Positions 1 through 7,585 of a DNA stretch of 64,000 nt are shown here, piece by piece. The notes below the pieces were generated by a model, which worked only from the letters and a program-made list of their open reading frames with translations, searched no databases and was not told the origin of the DNA. Location: assembly GCF_020144925.1 (NCBI RefSeq), contig NZ_NSLC01000001.1, forward strand, positions 124,001 to 188,000, in the 5' to 3' direction. The position numbers and the translations under genes are program-made. The DNA comes from Afifella sp. IM 167. GTDB taxonomy: Bacteria > Pseudomonadota > Alphaproteobacteria > Rhizobiales > Afifellaceae. Every line of letters starts with the position of its first letter. The first letter of the stretch is position 1.

Positions 1-198
1 CTCCTTGGAGAAGAGCCCGACGCGGTAGTGCACCTCGTCCTCGGTGATCGTCAGTTCCTCGGTGCGCGCCTTGATCCACCACAGGACGAGCGCGATCAGC
101 CCCACCCCGACCGGGATCGTCACCACACAGACCAGAAAGAGCAGCGGGCTGGAGCGGAACATCGAGGGATGGGCGTGGTAAAGTGGCGCAGCGGCCAT
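1..198 (-). CDS. PH-domain (bPH2-like) membrane protein, C-terminus outside window
   Basis: Only the first 66 codons are present; the gene runs off the left edge. Reading the minus strand from the ATG at 198, the protein has a short polar N-terminus, then a hydrophobic stretch of about 20 residues (roughly residues 18-40, ending in LVLWWIKAR), then the start of a polar domain containing TEELTITEDEVHYRVGLFSKE. A membrane segment followed by a strand with 'ltit.d.v..r.G.fsk' is typical of the bacterial PH (YdbT/YdbS-like) domain, which normally continues for another 60-100 residues. Function unknown. It diverges from the cytochrome b561 gene, with a 172-nt shared upstream region. Confidence 0.6.
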   Translation of the reverse strand, partial: MAAAPLYHAHPSMFRSSPLLFLVCVVTIPVGVGLIALVLWWIKARTEELTITEDEVHYRVGLFSKE

Positions 199-370
199 GG
201 GCAGGTCTCCGGAAGTAGGGCGTGACTCTCGGCAGAACGGGCGGAGTTCGCCGCCGTTCCCTCGCTAGCGCCTTATGCCGCAGCATGGCTGCATTACCAA
301 ACCTTCATTGGGCGAAGCCGCGGGCCGCGAGCATAAGACGGACGTCACATTCCATTTCGGAGATGCGTCC

Positions 371-910
371 ATGCAAATCTCAGACACAAGCCGCGGATAC
401 AGCCCCTTCTCGGTGGCGATCCACTGGCTGGCGGCTGCCGCCATCATTGCCATCTGGCTCCTCGGAAACCAGCTGGAAGATCTTCCCCGCGGCCCGGAAA
501 AGGCAGCTGCCCTGCAGCTCCACATGGGCGTCGCGGTCACCCTCTTCGTCGTCCTGATCGGCCGCATCGTCTGGCGGCTGACGACGACGCGGCCCGAGCG
601 GCCCGACGAGGCACCCGCCCTCAAGGCCGTCGCGGCCATCGTGCAATGGGGCCTGCTCCTGGCCCTCACCCTGCTCGTCGTCAGCGGTCCGCTGATGGTC
701 TGGTCGGGCGGCCACGAAATCCCGGTCTTCGGCGCCTTCACCATTCCCGGCCCGATCGGCGAGAGCGAGGGACTGCATGAATTCGCCGAGGGGGTTCACG
801 GCCTGGCCGCCAAGGCGATCATGATCCTCTTCGTGCTGCACGTGCTCGGCGCGCTGAAGCTCTGGATCACCCAGCCCAAATCGCTGCGCATGCTGCAGCC
901 GGGGCGCTGA
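371..910 (+). CDS. cytochrome b561 family protein
   Basis: A 179-residue membrane protein of the cytochrome b561/b(N) family, which carries two haem b groups in a four-helix bundle and moves electrons between quinol and periplasmic partners. Four hydrophobic segments are visible at about residues 14-33, 50-70, 90-110 and 145-168. Candidate haem-ligand histidines lie in AIHWLAA (helix 1), LQLHMGV (before helix 2), VHGLAAK and FVLHVLGALK (helix 4), the usual b561 pattern. An in-frame upstream ATG at 275 exists, but the ATG at 371 has a Shine-Dalgarno GGAGA 7 nt upstream and starts directly before the first helix, as the family does. The physiological partner cannot be read from the context. Confidence 0.85.
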   Translation: MQISDTSRGYSPFSVAIHWLAAAAIIAIWLLGNQLEDLPRGPEKAAALQLHMGVAVTLFVVLIGRIVWRLTTTRPERPDEAPALKAVAAIVQWGLLLALTLLVVSGPLMVWSGGHEIPVFGAFTIPGPIGESEGLHEFAEGVHGLAAKAIMILFVLHVLGALKLWITQPKSLRMLQPGR

Positions 911-922
911 TCCGCCAATTGC

Positions 923-941
923 GGGCCGCCGCCGGCGGCCC
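923..941 (+). terminator. possible hairpin terminator after b561 gene
   Basis: A perfect 8-bp GC stem (GGGCCGCC / GGCGGCCC) with a 3-nt loop lies 13 nt after the b561 stop codon. There is no following T-run, so it may be only a 3' stabilising hairpin. Confidence 0.35.
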
Positions 942-1089
942 GGACTGCACAAGTAATCATGACTGTAATAACAATTAAAAAGAGCGGGACACATCGAACA
1001 AAGCGACGCCGTTGATCGGCGTCAATTTCGGGTCGGACAGAAAATGATAGGATTCACCATTGGGGTGACCTGAAGAGATGGAGATCGAC

Positions 1090-1593
1090 ATGAAGACCTG
1101 TCTCGCACGACGTAGGACAAGACTTGCCGCCACGGCCGCGATCGCGGCTCTGGCGCTCGCAATCGGCGCTGTCGGCGCCACCGCCCAGCAGGGCCAGGGG
1201 CGCGGCATGGGCGCGGGAATGGGAGGCGGCATGGGCGCCGGACCCGGTGCCTATCAGCGCCTCCAGCAGATGGACACCAACGGCGACGGCGTCCTTTCGC
1301 CTGACGAGGCCGCCGGCTGGCAGGAGATGGCCTTCTCGGCCATGGATGGCGATGGCGACGGCAAGCTGACCAAGACGGAATTCATGTCCGTCAGCTTCGG
1401 GCCGGGTGGCGGCAAGGGCATGCGGGCGGCGAGCCGCAAGGGCGCCCGCTGGGCCGATGCCGACATGAACGGCGACGGCGTCGTCACGATGGAGGAATTC
1501 AAGACCTCCGGTGCCGCGCGCTTCACCGCGGCCGATTTCAACAAGGACGGCAAGGTGACCGTTCAGGAATTCTGGGCCAGCCACGCGCAATAG
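1090..1593 (+). CDS. secreted EF-hand calcium-binding protein
   Basis: A 167-residue protein starting at an ATG with GGAGA 5 nt upstream; the in-frame ATG 12 nt earlier (1078) has no comparable ribosome site. Residues 1-34 form a signal peptide (Arg-rich n-region, Ala/Ile/Leu core, cleavage near ATAQQ). A Gly/Met-rich linker follows, then four EF-hand loops: DTNGDGVLSPDE, DGDGDGKLTKTE, DMNGDGVVTMEE and DFNKDGKVTVQE. All keep Asp at loop positions 1, 3 and 5 or close equivalents and an acidic residue at position 12. It is probably a periplasmic calcium-binding protein of the EF-hand family common in Hyphomicrobiales; its target is unknown. A strong terminator follows. Confidence 0.85.
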   Translation: MKTCLARRRTRLAATAAIAALALAIGAVGATAQQGQGRGMGAGMGGGMGAGPGAYQRLQQMDTNGDGVLSPDEAAGWQEMAFSAMDGDGDGKLTKTEFMSVSFGPGGGKGMRAASRKGARWADADMNGDGVVTMEEFKTSGAARFTAADFNKDGKVTVQEFWASHAQ

Positions 1594-1625
1594 GCACGCG
1601 GCCTGCCAGATTTCAGCGCTCTTGT

Positions 1626-1660
1626 GGGGTCCCGCCATCCGGCGGGGCCCCGTTTCTTTT
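1626..1660 (+). terminator. rho-independent terminator of the EF-hand gene
   Basis: An 11-bp stem with one G-T pair (GGGGTCCCGCC / GGCGGGGCCCC), a 4-nt loop (ATCC) and a trailing GTTTCTTTT run, 33 nt after the stop codon. Confidence 0.85.
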
Positions 1661-1702
1661 CCCAACCGCCGAAGAACCTTGACTTTACACGAAGTCTAGC
1701 GA

Positions 1703-1717
1703 TTAACCGATTGTTAA
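1703..1717 (+). promoter_or_regulatory. candidate CtrA box (TTAA-N7-TTAA) upstream of histidine kinase
   Basis: The exact CtrA full-site consensus TTAA-CCGATTG-TTAA lies about 200 nt before the kinase start, in an AT-rich island (about 1680-1745) within otherwise GC-rich DNA. A 10-bp direct repeat CGATTAACCG occurs at 1700-1709 and 1734-1743, giving several TTAA half-sites. The 1594-1915 gap holds only this island and the terminator before it. Confidence 0.5.
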
Positions 1718-1915
1718 ATATGACGTATTAAATCGATTAACCGTCTTCTTGGAAGCCGGTGGAAGAGACGTGCGGCTTTTTTCAACAGTCGCCTGCCCGA
1801 AAACGGATCTCGCCCGGAGCGCCAACGCCCGGCATGCCGAGCCCGCGTCAGCCACGCGCCTCGAAACGTCGCTGGCAAGGCCTGTCCGCGCCCTGACGAT
1901 CCGGCGGGCGCGGAG

Positions 1916-3760
1916 ATGAGCCATGAGACCACCGCAGCCGATCTGCAAGGAATCGACGAAGCCGCGCGCCCGGCCGTCCGGTCGCGCTCGCGCCGCAGGC
2001 GGAGGGCATTCCGCTCCATGACCCCGAGACGGGCACGCCTGTCGCGCCGGATCTTCACCGCGGCGCTCATCCTCACCACGGTCGGGCTCTTCGTCGCGAC
2101 GGGCATGCTCTATGTCGCACAGGACCGCCAGCGCCAGCTGCTGGCCACCAGCATCCGCACCTCCGGCTGGGTCGCCTATCAGGCGCAGCTGGAATACGTG
2201 AAGACAAGCGCGACGCTCGACCTAGGCCGCGAAAGTCTTCCGGAGGACATCGTCGACCGGCTCAGCCTGCGCCTGGAGCTCCTTTATTCGCGCATCGGCG
2301 CGCTCTACGGCTCGCAGGACGGCAAGGCCCTGCCCGGCATAGAGGCCTATGTCGGCGAATTAAGGCCCTACGAGGCGACCATATCGGGCTTTCTGGCTCG
2401 CCTCGAACAGCCTTTGCCCCCCGATTTCGCCGCCAAGAGGATGCTTTCCTCCTGGCGCGCCGAGCTCGCGCCGCTGGGGGAAACCCTGCAGAAGATCCTC
2501 GAGCGCTCCGTCGTCTACAACGAGGCGGTTTATGCGCGCGAGCGCGAGCTCGCGGGCGGCGTCACCATGATGCCGCTCCTTCTGATGTTTTTGAGCGGCA
2601 GCGGCCTCATCGCGCTCCTGCGCCTGCAGGCGCAGCGCGATCGCGACCGCCTCGACGACGTGCTGGCCGCCAGACGTGCCCAGGCCGTCGTCGAATCCAA
2701 CTTCCGAGCCGCCATTGAATCGATGCCGAGCGTGATCGTCATCTTCGATCCGGTCGTGCAGAGGGTGAGCTTCGTCAACAAGCATGCGGCCGAGCTCATC
2801 GACCCCTCCCCTCACCATCCGGCATGGCAGCGCCTCATCTCGGCCGCCCTCGACAGCGGCAAGGAGGTTCCGGGCCAGAGCGCGGTGGCGGTCAATCTCG
2901 CCTTCTCTCGCCCGGACGGCCTCATCAGCTCGCTGCGCGGCTCCTTCTACGACGTGACCTGGGAAGGCCGCACCCAGCGCCTTCTCGCCCTTGCCGACGT
3001 CACCAAGATCCGCGACGCGGAGCTGCAGGTGATGCAGGCCGCCAAGCTCGCCACGCTCGGCGAGATGGCGACGGCGATCGCCCACGAGGCGAACCAGCCG
3101 CTCGCCGTCATCCGCATGGCGGTCACCAACGCCAAGCGCCTATACGAGAACGGCGAGGTGGGAGAAGCGCTGAACGCCAAGCTGACGCGCATTTCCGATC
3201 AGGTGGAGCGCGTCAAGCGGATCACCGATCAGGTCCGCCGTTACGGCAGGATGGGCTCCTCCATCCAGGAACCCTTCGTGCTGAAGGAGGCGATCGGCCT
3301 CGCCATCAGCTTCGTCGCCGAGCAGTACCGGGCCGCCGGCCTGCGCCTCGATATCGACGTCGACCTACCCCTCGACCTGAATGTCGTAGGGGAACAAACG
3401 ATGTTTGAACAAGTTATCGTCAATCTTCTGGTCAATGCTCGTGACGCTTGCGAGAGTCGTCAGAGTAACCTCGGCGACCCGATCGTGACTGTGCGGACCG
3501 TGCTTGAAGGGAACAACGTGGCGATACAGGTCGAGGACAATGCGGGGGGAATAAATCCCGCCGTGATGAACCGGCTCTTCGAGCCTTTCGCCACCACCAA
3601 GCCGGCCGGCAAGGGAACAGGTCTTGGGCTTTCCGTCTCGCGCAACATCGTGCGCGACATGAACGGCGACATCATTGCCCAGAATGTCGGCTCGGGCGCC
3701 CGCTTTACCGTCCGACTTCCCGTGGCGATGGCGCGCATGTCCGTCGAGGAGGCGGCTTGA
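1916..3760 (+). CDS. membrane sensor histidine kinase
   Basis: A 614-residue HisKA-type kinase. An Arg-rich N-terminus (residues 20-45) precedes TM1 (about 46-68); a periplasmic domain of about 150 residues follows, then TM2 (about 218-237) and a PAS-like domain (about 262-370: NFRAAIESMPSVIVIFDP). The H-box IAHEANQPLAVIRM places the phosphorylated histidine at H390. The ATP-binding domain shows N-box NLLVNARDA, G1 DNAGG and G2 GKGTGLGL. The H-box form 'HEANQPL' is shared with C4-dicarboxylate (DctB)/FixL-like kinases. Its stop codon overlaps the start of the receiver protein gene, so that is the likely partner. The signal is unknown; its position at the head of a motility cluster, in place of visNR, suggests a motility role by inference only. 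Confidence 0.9.
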   Translation: MSHETTAADLQGIDEAARPAVRSRSRRRRRAFRSMTPRRARLSRRIFTAALILTTVGLFVATGMLYVAQDRQRQLLATSIRTSGWVAYQAQLEYVKTSATLDLGRESLPEDIVDRLSLRLELLYSRIGALYGSQDGKALPGIEAYVGELRPYEATISGFLARLEQPLPPDFAAKRMLSSWRAELAPLGETLQKILERSVVYNEAVYARERELAGGVTMMPLLLMFLSGSGLIALLRLQAQRDRDRLDDVLAARRAQAVVESNFRAAIESMPSVIVIFDPVVQRVSFVNKHAAELIDPSPHHPAWQRLISAALDSGKEVPGQSAVAVNLAFSRPDGLISSLRGSFYDVTWEGRTQRLLALADVTKIRDAELQVMQAAKLATLGEMATAIAHEANQPLAVIRMAVTNAKRLYENGEVGEALNAKLTRISDQVERVKRITDQVRRYGRMGSSIQEPFVLKEAIGLAISFVAEQYRAAGLRLDIDVDLPLDLNVVGEQTMFEQVIVNLLVNARDACESRQSNLGDPIVTVRTVLEGNNVAIQVEDNAGGINPAVMNRLFEPFATTKPAGKGTGLGLSVSRNIVRDMNGDIIAQNVGSGARFTVRLPVAMARMSVEEAA

Positions 3761-4149
3761 ATCGGGATCGCTCCATCGTGATCTGCGACGACGAGCTCGA
3801 GCTTGCCAACGAGATCGGGGAGTTCTTCCAGTCGCACGGCTGGCGCGTCAGCGTCTGCGGCACGGCCAAGGATGTGCGGGCGATCCTGTCGCGCGGCTTC
3901 GCGCCGCTCTGTCTTCTCACCGATCTCAGACTGAAGGAAGAAGACGGCACCGAACTCATCGCCTTCGCGCGCACCCTTCCCCCTGCCCTTCGGCCCGGCG
4001 TCTGCGCCCTGATCACGGGCCATGCGGCCGACCCGGCGGTGGGCGACAACCTTGGCGCCGACCTCCTTTATTTCAAGCCCGCCGACCCGTTCGACATCCT
4101 CGCCGATCTCGAGCGCTATGCCGAACGCGTGGCGGCGCAGCCGGCCTGA
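3757..4149 (+). CDS. single-domain response regulator (receiver)
   Basis: A 130-residue stand-alone receiver domain. Acidic pocket ICDDE (D11, D12), phospho-acceptor D56 in LLTDLRL, conserved Thr in LITGHA and Lys in YFKPADP are all present. The start is a TTG that overlaps the kinase stop (TTGA), with GAGGAGG 4 nt upstream; no ATG in frame allows a complete first beta strand. Without an output domain it must act by phosphotransfer or by binding a partner. The obvious partners are the kinase upstream and the receiver-MarR protein downstream, so a phosphorelay or phosphate-sink role is possible. Confidence 0.85.
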   Translation: MNRDRSIVICDDELELANEIGEFFQSHGWRVSVCGTAKDVRAILSRGFAPLCLLTDLRLKEEDGTELIAFARTLPPALRPGVCALITGHAADPAVGDNLGADLLYFKPADPFDILADLERYAERVAAQPA

Positions 4150-4268
4150 AACCGGGACGCAGGCAGATGTTGGGCGGGCGGCCCGATCGCCACCCAACGC
4201 CTGTCCCACAGGCGCAGACGGAGGCTCCCTTTTTGCAAAAGGCGCCCTAGCTGGTTATGCCGGTGCCC

Positions 4269-4285
4269 AAGCTTTGCGCACGCCA
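4269..4285 (+). promoter_or_regulatory. degenerate candidate FtcR box
   Basis: AAGCTT-TGCGC-ACGCCA: 11-bp spacing, second half-site off consensus at one position. It sits 40 nt before the receiver-MarR gene, the same distance as at flagellar genes. The weakest member of the set. Confidence 0.3.
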
Positions 4286-4325
4286 GTCGAGTAAGGCAAT
4301 ATGCCGGCTAAGCAATGAGTCGTAG

Positions 4326-5144
4326 ATGAGCGAAACCGACCAGCCGACACGAGCACGCTTCGAGGCCGAAGAAGGCGCCGGAGACGGCAAGCTCGCACCA
4401 CGTCTGCTGATCGTCGACGACGACCCGGACATTCTCGAGGAACTCGGCGAAGGGCTCGATGCACTGGGCCTGCCTTCCCTGCGCGCCGGCACGGGGCGGG
4501 AGGCGCTCGATATCGTCCAGCGCCATCCCGAGTTGCAGGTGATGGTCACGGACCTGCAGATGCCGCAGATCGACGGCATCGAGCTGCTGCAGAAGCTGGC
4601 CGCAAGACGCCGCAAGACGCCGCTCTCGGCCATCGTCGTCACGGGCAACGCCTCGCTTGACCGTGCGGTCGCGGCCCTGCGCCTGAACGCGGTCGATTTC
4701 CTGCAAAAACCGGTCCTGCCCGAGGAGGTGGCCGCCGCCGTCAAGCGCGCCTTCGCGCTGGTGGAGGATGCCGGCCGCGTCGATACGGCGGCCGCATCTC
4801 AGCCGGATTACCTGAAGGCTCTGGTCGCGGCCCGGGTGGACCGCGAGGCCATCTTCAAGGCCGATCTCTTTTCCGATCCCGCCTGGGAGATGCTGCTCGA
4901 TCTGGCGGTCGCGGAGGCGAGCGGGCGCTGGGTATCGGTGACGAGCCTGTGTCTGGCCTCGGGCGTATCGACGACGACGGCGCTGCGGCGCATCGACGAT
5001 CTTCAGGAAGCCGGGCTCGTGGAGCGCTTTCCCGACGAGGCGGATCGGCGCCGCATCATCGTGCGGCTCACCGAAGCGGGCAGGACCCGCATGAAGGCCT
5101 TCGTGGAAAGACAGGCGGCGCGCATCGGCCTGTCGCTGGACTAG
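4326..5144 (+). CDS. response regulator with C-terminal MarR-type winged helix
   Basis: A 272-residue two-domain regulator. Residues 26-140 form a receiver: DDD at 31-33, phospho-acceptor D76 in MVTDLQMP, Thr in VVTGNAS and Lys in FLQKPV. After a linker, residues about 165-268 form a winged helix ending in DEADRRRIIVRLTEAGRTRMKAF, the wing signature of MarR proteins. MarR wings on response regulators are uncommon: OmpR, NarL and NtrC outputs are the usual ones. The gene lies 177 nt after the single-domain receiver and may have its own promoter. There is no strong Shine-Dalgarno before the ATG. Target genes are unknown. Confidence 0.85.
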   Translation: MSETDQPTRARFEAEEGAGDGKLAPRLLIVDDDPDILEELGEGLDALGLPSLRAGTGREALDIVQRHPELQVMVTDLQMPQIDGIELLQKLAARRRKTPLSAIVVTGNASLDRAVAALRLNAVDFLQKPVLPEEVAAAVKRAFALVEDAGRVDTAAASQPDYLKALVAARVDREAIFKADLFSDPAWEMLLDLAVAEASGRWVSVTSLCLASGVSTTTALRRIDDLQEAGLVERFPDEADRRRIIVRLTEAGRTRMKAFVERQAARIGLSLD

Positions 5145-5169
5145 CAGGGCCGGGCTCGCCGGCCCGAAA

Positions 5170-5838
5170 TCAGCCGACGAACTGGTAGCCGAGGTAGCGC
5201 TTGGCGTCGATGACCTCGTGGCCGAGACGCATGCGCAGCTTCTTGCGAAGCTTGCTGATATGGCCTTCCACGACCGTCTCGTCGACGCCGTCGTTGAAAA
5301 CGCCGTAAATGGCGTTGAAGATCTGCGTCTTCGTCACACGCCGGGAGCGGTTCTTAGCGAGATACTCCAGGATATGGCGCTCGCGGCGCGGCAGGGTGAG
5401 CGGCACACCGTCCACTTCCGGGTCGCGGCCGTCGAAGAAGATGCGCAGGCGGTCACAGGAGATCTCCTGCGCCGGGCCGCTCATCCGCCGCCATACGGCG
5501 TCCGAGCGGGCGATGATCTCGCGTACATGCACCGGCTTGCGGACGACATCGTCGATGCCGGCGGTGAAGAGTTCGAGGGTCTGCTCCAGCGAGCGGATCT
5601 CGCTCAGTGCGATGATCGGAGCGCGAGACCGGTTGCGGATCACGCTCGGATAGTTGGAACGCTCGTCGAACTCGCCGAGGAGGAAACCCTGGACCGCTTC
5701 GATATCGCCTTCCGAGGCGCTGGTGAGCCAGTCGTGAAACTCTTCGGAATCGAAGCTGACGGCAGGACGGCCTTCCCGGTTGAACATGGCGGTGAAGCCC
5801 CCGGCGACATCTGCGCGCGGATCAACGACAACGTACAT
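5170..5838 (-). CDS. ftcR: FtcR/Rem flagellar transcriptional regulator (OmpR family)
   Basis: A 222-residue orphan regulator. The N-terminus MYVVVDPRADV and the segment IDDVVRKPVHVREII match FtcR of Brucella and Rem of Sinorhizobium, known master activators of flagellar genes; FtcR is known to act on the fliF promoter. The C-terminal half (about 130-222) is an OmpR-type winged helix (LPRRERHILEYLAKNRSRRVTKT... VVEGHISKLRKKL). The receiver-like N-terminus is degenerate: one Asp instead of the acidic pair, and no Asp at the beta-3 position (GFLLGEFD), so it probably works without phosphorylation. The ATG at 5838 is chosen over one 15 nt upstream because only it has a G-rich ribosome site and it matches family N-termini. 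Confidence 0.92.
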   Translation of the reverse strand: MYVVVDPRADVAGGFTAMFNREGRPAVSFDSEEFHDWLTSASEGDIEAVQGFLLGEFDERSNYPSVIRNRSRAPIIALSEIRSLEQTLELFTAGIDDVVRKPVHVREIIARSDAVWRRMSGPAQEISCDRLRIFFDGRDPEVDGVPLTLPRRERHILEYLAKNRSRRVTKTQIFNAIYGVFNDGVDETVVEGHISKLRKKLRMRLGHEVIDAKRYLGYQFVG

Positions 5839-6001
5839 TACCCACAGCCCCATTTAACTAAAAATCAACACATGGGAGAGGTGAGTCGAAAGAAGTCATC
5901 GCGTCTTCAACTCATCTCGTGGGCAGACGCTAGATTTCAGTTCCATTCCATACAACAAGAACTGCTTATTCGTCTGGAGCCATTCCGCTCCAGATTGCAG
6001 G

Positions 6002-6016
6002 TTAATAGGTTCTTAC
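6002..6016 (-). promoter_or_regulatory. candidate CtrA site upstream of ftcR
   Basis: On the minus strand this reads GTAA-GAACCTA-TTAA followed by CC. One half-site is the extended CtrA form TTAACC, the other has one mismatch; the 7-nt spacing is correct. It lies 164 nt before the ftcR start. Confidence 0.35.
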
Positions 6017-6120
6017 AACGTATAATATACTAAAAATGTATTTATTTTTGCAGTTATAGAAAGGCAATTGTTGGTTTCATTAAAATTCGCAAGATCTGGG
6101 GGAGTTGGGGGCGCGAGGCC

Positions 6121-6157
6121 GGGAAAGAAGCGCGGTCGCCCGGATGGGCGGCCGCGC
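6121..6157 (-). terminator. terminator of cheY
   Basis: A 12-bp GC stem with one wobble pair (6130-6141 with 6146-6157, loop 4 nt), followed on the minus strand by TTCTTTCCC. Confidence 0.6.
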
Positions 6158-6236
6158 AGGAAGGCAGCCGGAGGAAATGAGGGATGACGGCTGCCGAGGA
6201 GGAGAGAGGAATATCTTCTGGACGGGAGAGGAGAAA

Positions 6237-6620
6237 TCAGGCCTGGAAGACGGCCTCGATCTTGCCCTTCAGCGTCTGCGCGTTGAACGGCTTGACGATA
6301 TAGTTGCTGACGCCGGCCTTCTTGGCGGCCACGACGTTCTCCGATTTGGCCTCTGCCGTCACCATGATGAACGGAATGTCGGAAAAGCTGCCGTCGGCGC
6401 GCACTTCCTTCAGAAGGTCGTAGCCGGTCATCGGCTCCATGTTCCAGTCGGAGATGACGAGACCGTAGGCGCGCTCGCGCAACTTGCTGAGGGCCTCCGT
6501 TCCATCGCTCGCATCGTCGACGTCTTCGAAGCCGAGCTGCTTCAGCAGGTTTCGGATGATGCGGACCATGGTCTTGTAGTCGTCAACGACCAGGATCGGC
6601 ATGGATAGGTCCAGGGACAT
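6237..6620 (-). CDS. cheY: chemotaxis response regulator CheY
   Basis: A 127-residue single receiver with all CheY positions: D13/D14, phospho-acceptor D58 in ISDWNMEPMTG, Thr in IMVTAEA and Lys in IVKPFNA. The motif DWNMEPMTGYDLLK is typical of alphaproteobacterial CheY that binds FliM. The ATG at 6620 has GGAG 6 nt upstream; longer in-frame extensions lack such a site. It is transcribed away from cheZ, with a 174-nt shared regulatory region that contains an FtcR-type box on the cheY side. A second CheY is encoded in the che operon, so this one is likely the motor-binding or CheZ-regulated form, by inference. Confidence 0.92.
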   Translation of the reverse strand: MSLDLSMPILVVDDYKTMVRIIRNLLKQLGFEDVDDASDGTEALSKLRERAYGLVISDWNMEPMTGYDLLKEVRADGSFSDIPFIMVTAEAKSENVVAAKKAGVSNYIVKPFNAQTLKGKIEAVFQA

Positions 6621-6694
6621 CAAATTCTCCGCAAGAATGCAGTCTTTTAACTTGTTCGGCTCGTCCGCCGTTCTCCGGACAGTTAAAATGCCTC

Positions 6695-6711
6695 TGACTT
6701 GCGTGGGGCTT
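6695..6711 (-). promoter_or_regulatory. candidate FtcR box, cheY
   Basis: AAGCCC-CACGC-AAGTCA: two half-sites 11 bp apart with the consensus spacer, 74 nt before the cheY start. Confidence 0.5.
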
Positions 6712-6794
6712 GCAGCCCATTGTCGGCCCATCTTCCGACGAAACTTCACTTGTCTTATAGGCTTTCAAAGATGTTCGTTCGATAGGAACCAGCA

Positions 6795-7460
6795 ATGTCG
6801 GCAAAGAAGAAAGTGGCCTGGGCGGCCGGAGTGGCCCAGGAGCTGAGCCCGCAGGACGGCAAGGGCCGCGTCTCCGCGCATCTTGAGCGCATCTTTTCGG
6901 AGCTCGACAGCCTGCGCTCCATGGTGCGGCTCGCCACCGAGATTCAGGACGACCGCGCCCAGCTGTGGAACGGCGTCGAGGCGATCGAGGAAGCGATCCA
7001 GCAGACCCGCGGCGAGATCTCGGCCCTGCATTCCAAGGCGGTGCACGACCGCGACTTCAACCGGGCGAGCGACGAGCTCGACGCCGTCGTCTCCGATACC
7101 GAGAGCGCGACGGAGACGATCCTCGGCGCCGCCGAGACGATCGACGAGATCGCCGGCAAGCTCGGCAAGGACAACGACGCCATCGAGAGCGAGGTCGCCG
7201 AGATCCGCGCCCAGGCGATCAAGATCTTCGAGGCGTGCAATTTCCAGGACATTACCGGCCAGCGCATCAGCAAGGTCGTCAACGTCCTGCACTTCATCGA
7301 AGGCCGGATCACCTCCATGCTGGAGATCTGGGGAGGCTCGGACACGGAAGGCGAGTTCATCGACGAGCGCACGGGCGACGACGCCCTGCTCAACGGCCCT
7401 GCCCTCGCCGACGAGGTCAACGTCGTCTCCCAGGACGATATCGATTCCCTGTTTCCGTGA
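6795..7460 (+). CDS. cheZ: CheY-P phosphatase CheZ
   Basis: A 221-residue helical protein. The long central helices carry the CheZ signature FEACNFQDITGQRISKVV (about residues 147-165), whose Gln (FQD) inserts in the CheY active site during dephosphorylation. The C-terminus VSQDDIDSLFP is the CheY-tethering peptide known from CheZ family members. The length matches the family. It is divergent from cheY. Rhizobia such as Sinorhizobium lack CheZ and use a second CheY as phosphate sink, so its presence with a rhizobial-type flagellum is worth noting. AGGA lies 7 nt before the ATG. Confidence 0.9.
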   Translation: MSAKKKVAWAAGVAQELSPQDGKGRVSAHLERIFSELDSLRSMVRLATEIQDDRAQLWNGVEAIEEAIQQTRGEISALHSKAVHDRDFNRASDELDAVVSDTESATETILGAAETIDEIAGKLGKDNDAIESEVAEIRAQAIKIFEACNFQDITGQRISKVVNVLHFIEGRITSMLEIWGGSDTEGEFIDERTGDDALLNGPALADEVNVVSQDDIDSLFP

Positions 7461-7491
7461 TCGCGGACGATCGCCGCCTGTCCCGCGAAAG

Positions 7492-7524
7492 AAAAAAGGC
7501 CCCTTGATCAAAGGGGCCTTTTTT
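7492..7524. terminator. bidirectional terminator between cheZ and the transglycosylase gene
   Basis: A near-perfect inverted repeat: an A-run, then AGGCCCCTT, a short loop, AAGGGGCCT and a T-run. It can terminate both converging genes. Confidence 0.9.
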
Positions 7525-7585
7525 CATGTCGTGGGGCCTGGCGCCGGAGCGACGAGCACCGCCAGCGGGTGCGGGCCGGACGCCC

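Larger units (their letters stand above)
5839..6236. other. 398-nt intergenic region upstream of ftcR and downstream of cheY
   Basis: No convincing gene on either strand. The half next to ftcR (about 5850-6100) is clearly AT-rich for this genome and holds the CtrA-like site at 6002-6016, so it is probably the ftcR promoter region. The far end holds the cheY terminator. Confidence 0.6.

Noticed and set aside
275-370. Upstream extension of the b561 gene from the ATG at 275
   Set aside because: No ribosome site, and the extension is unlike the family N-terminus; ATG at 371 has a good site.
4226-4246. CCTTTT-TGC-AAAAGG hairpin between the two response-regulator genes
   Set aside because: Only 6 bp, mostly A-T pairs and no T-run; too weak to call a terminator.
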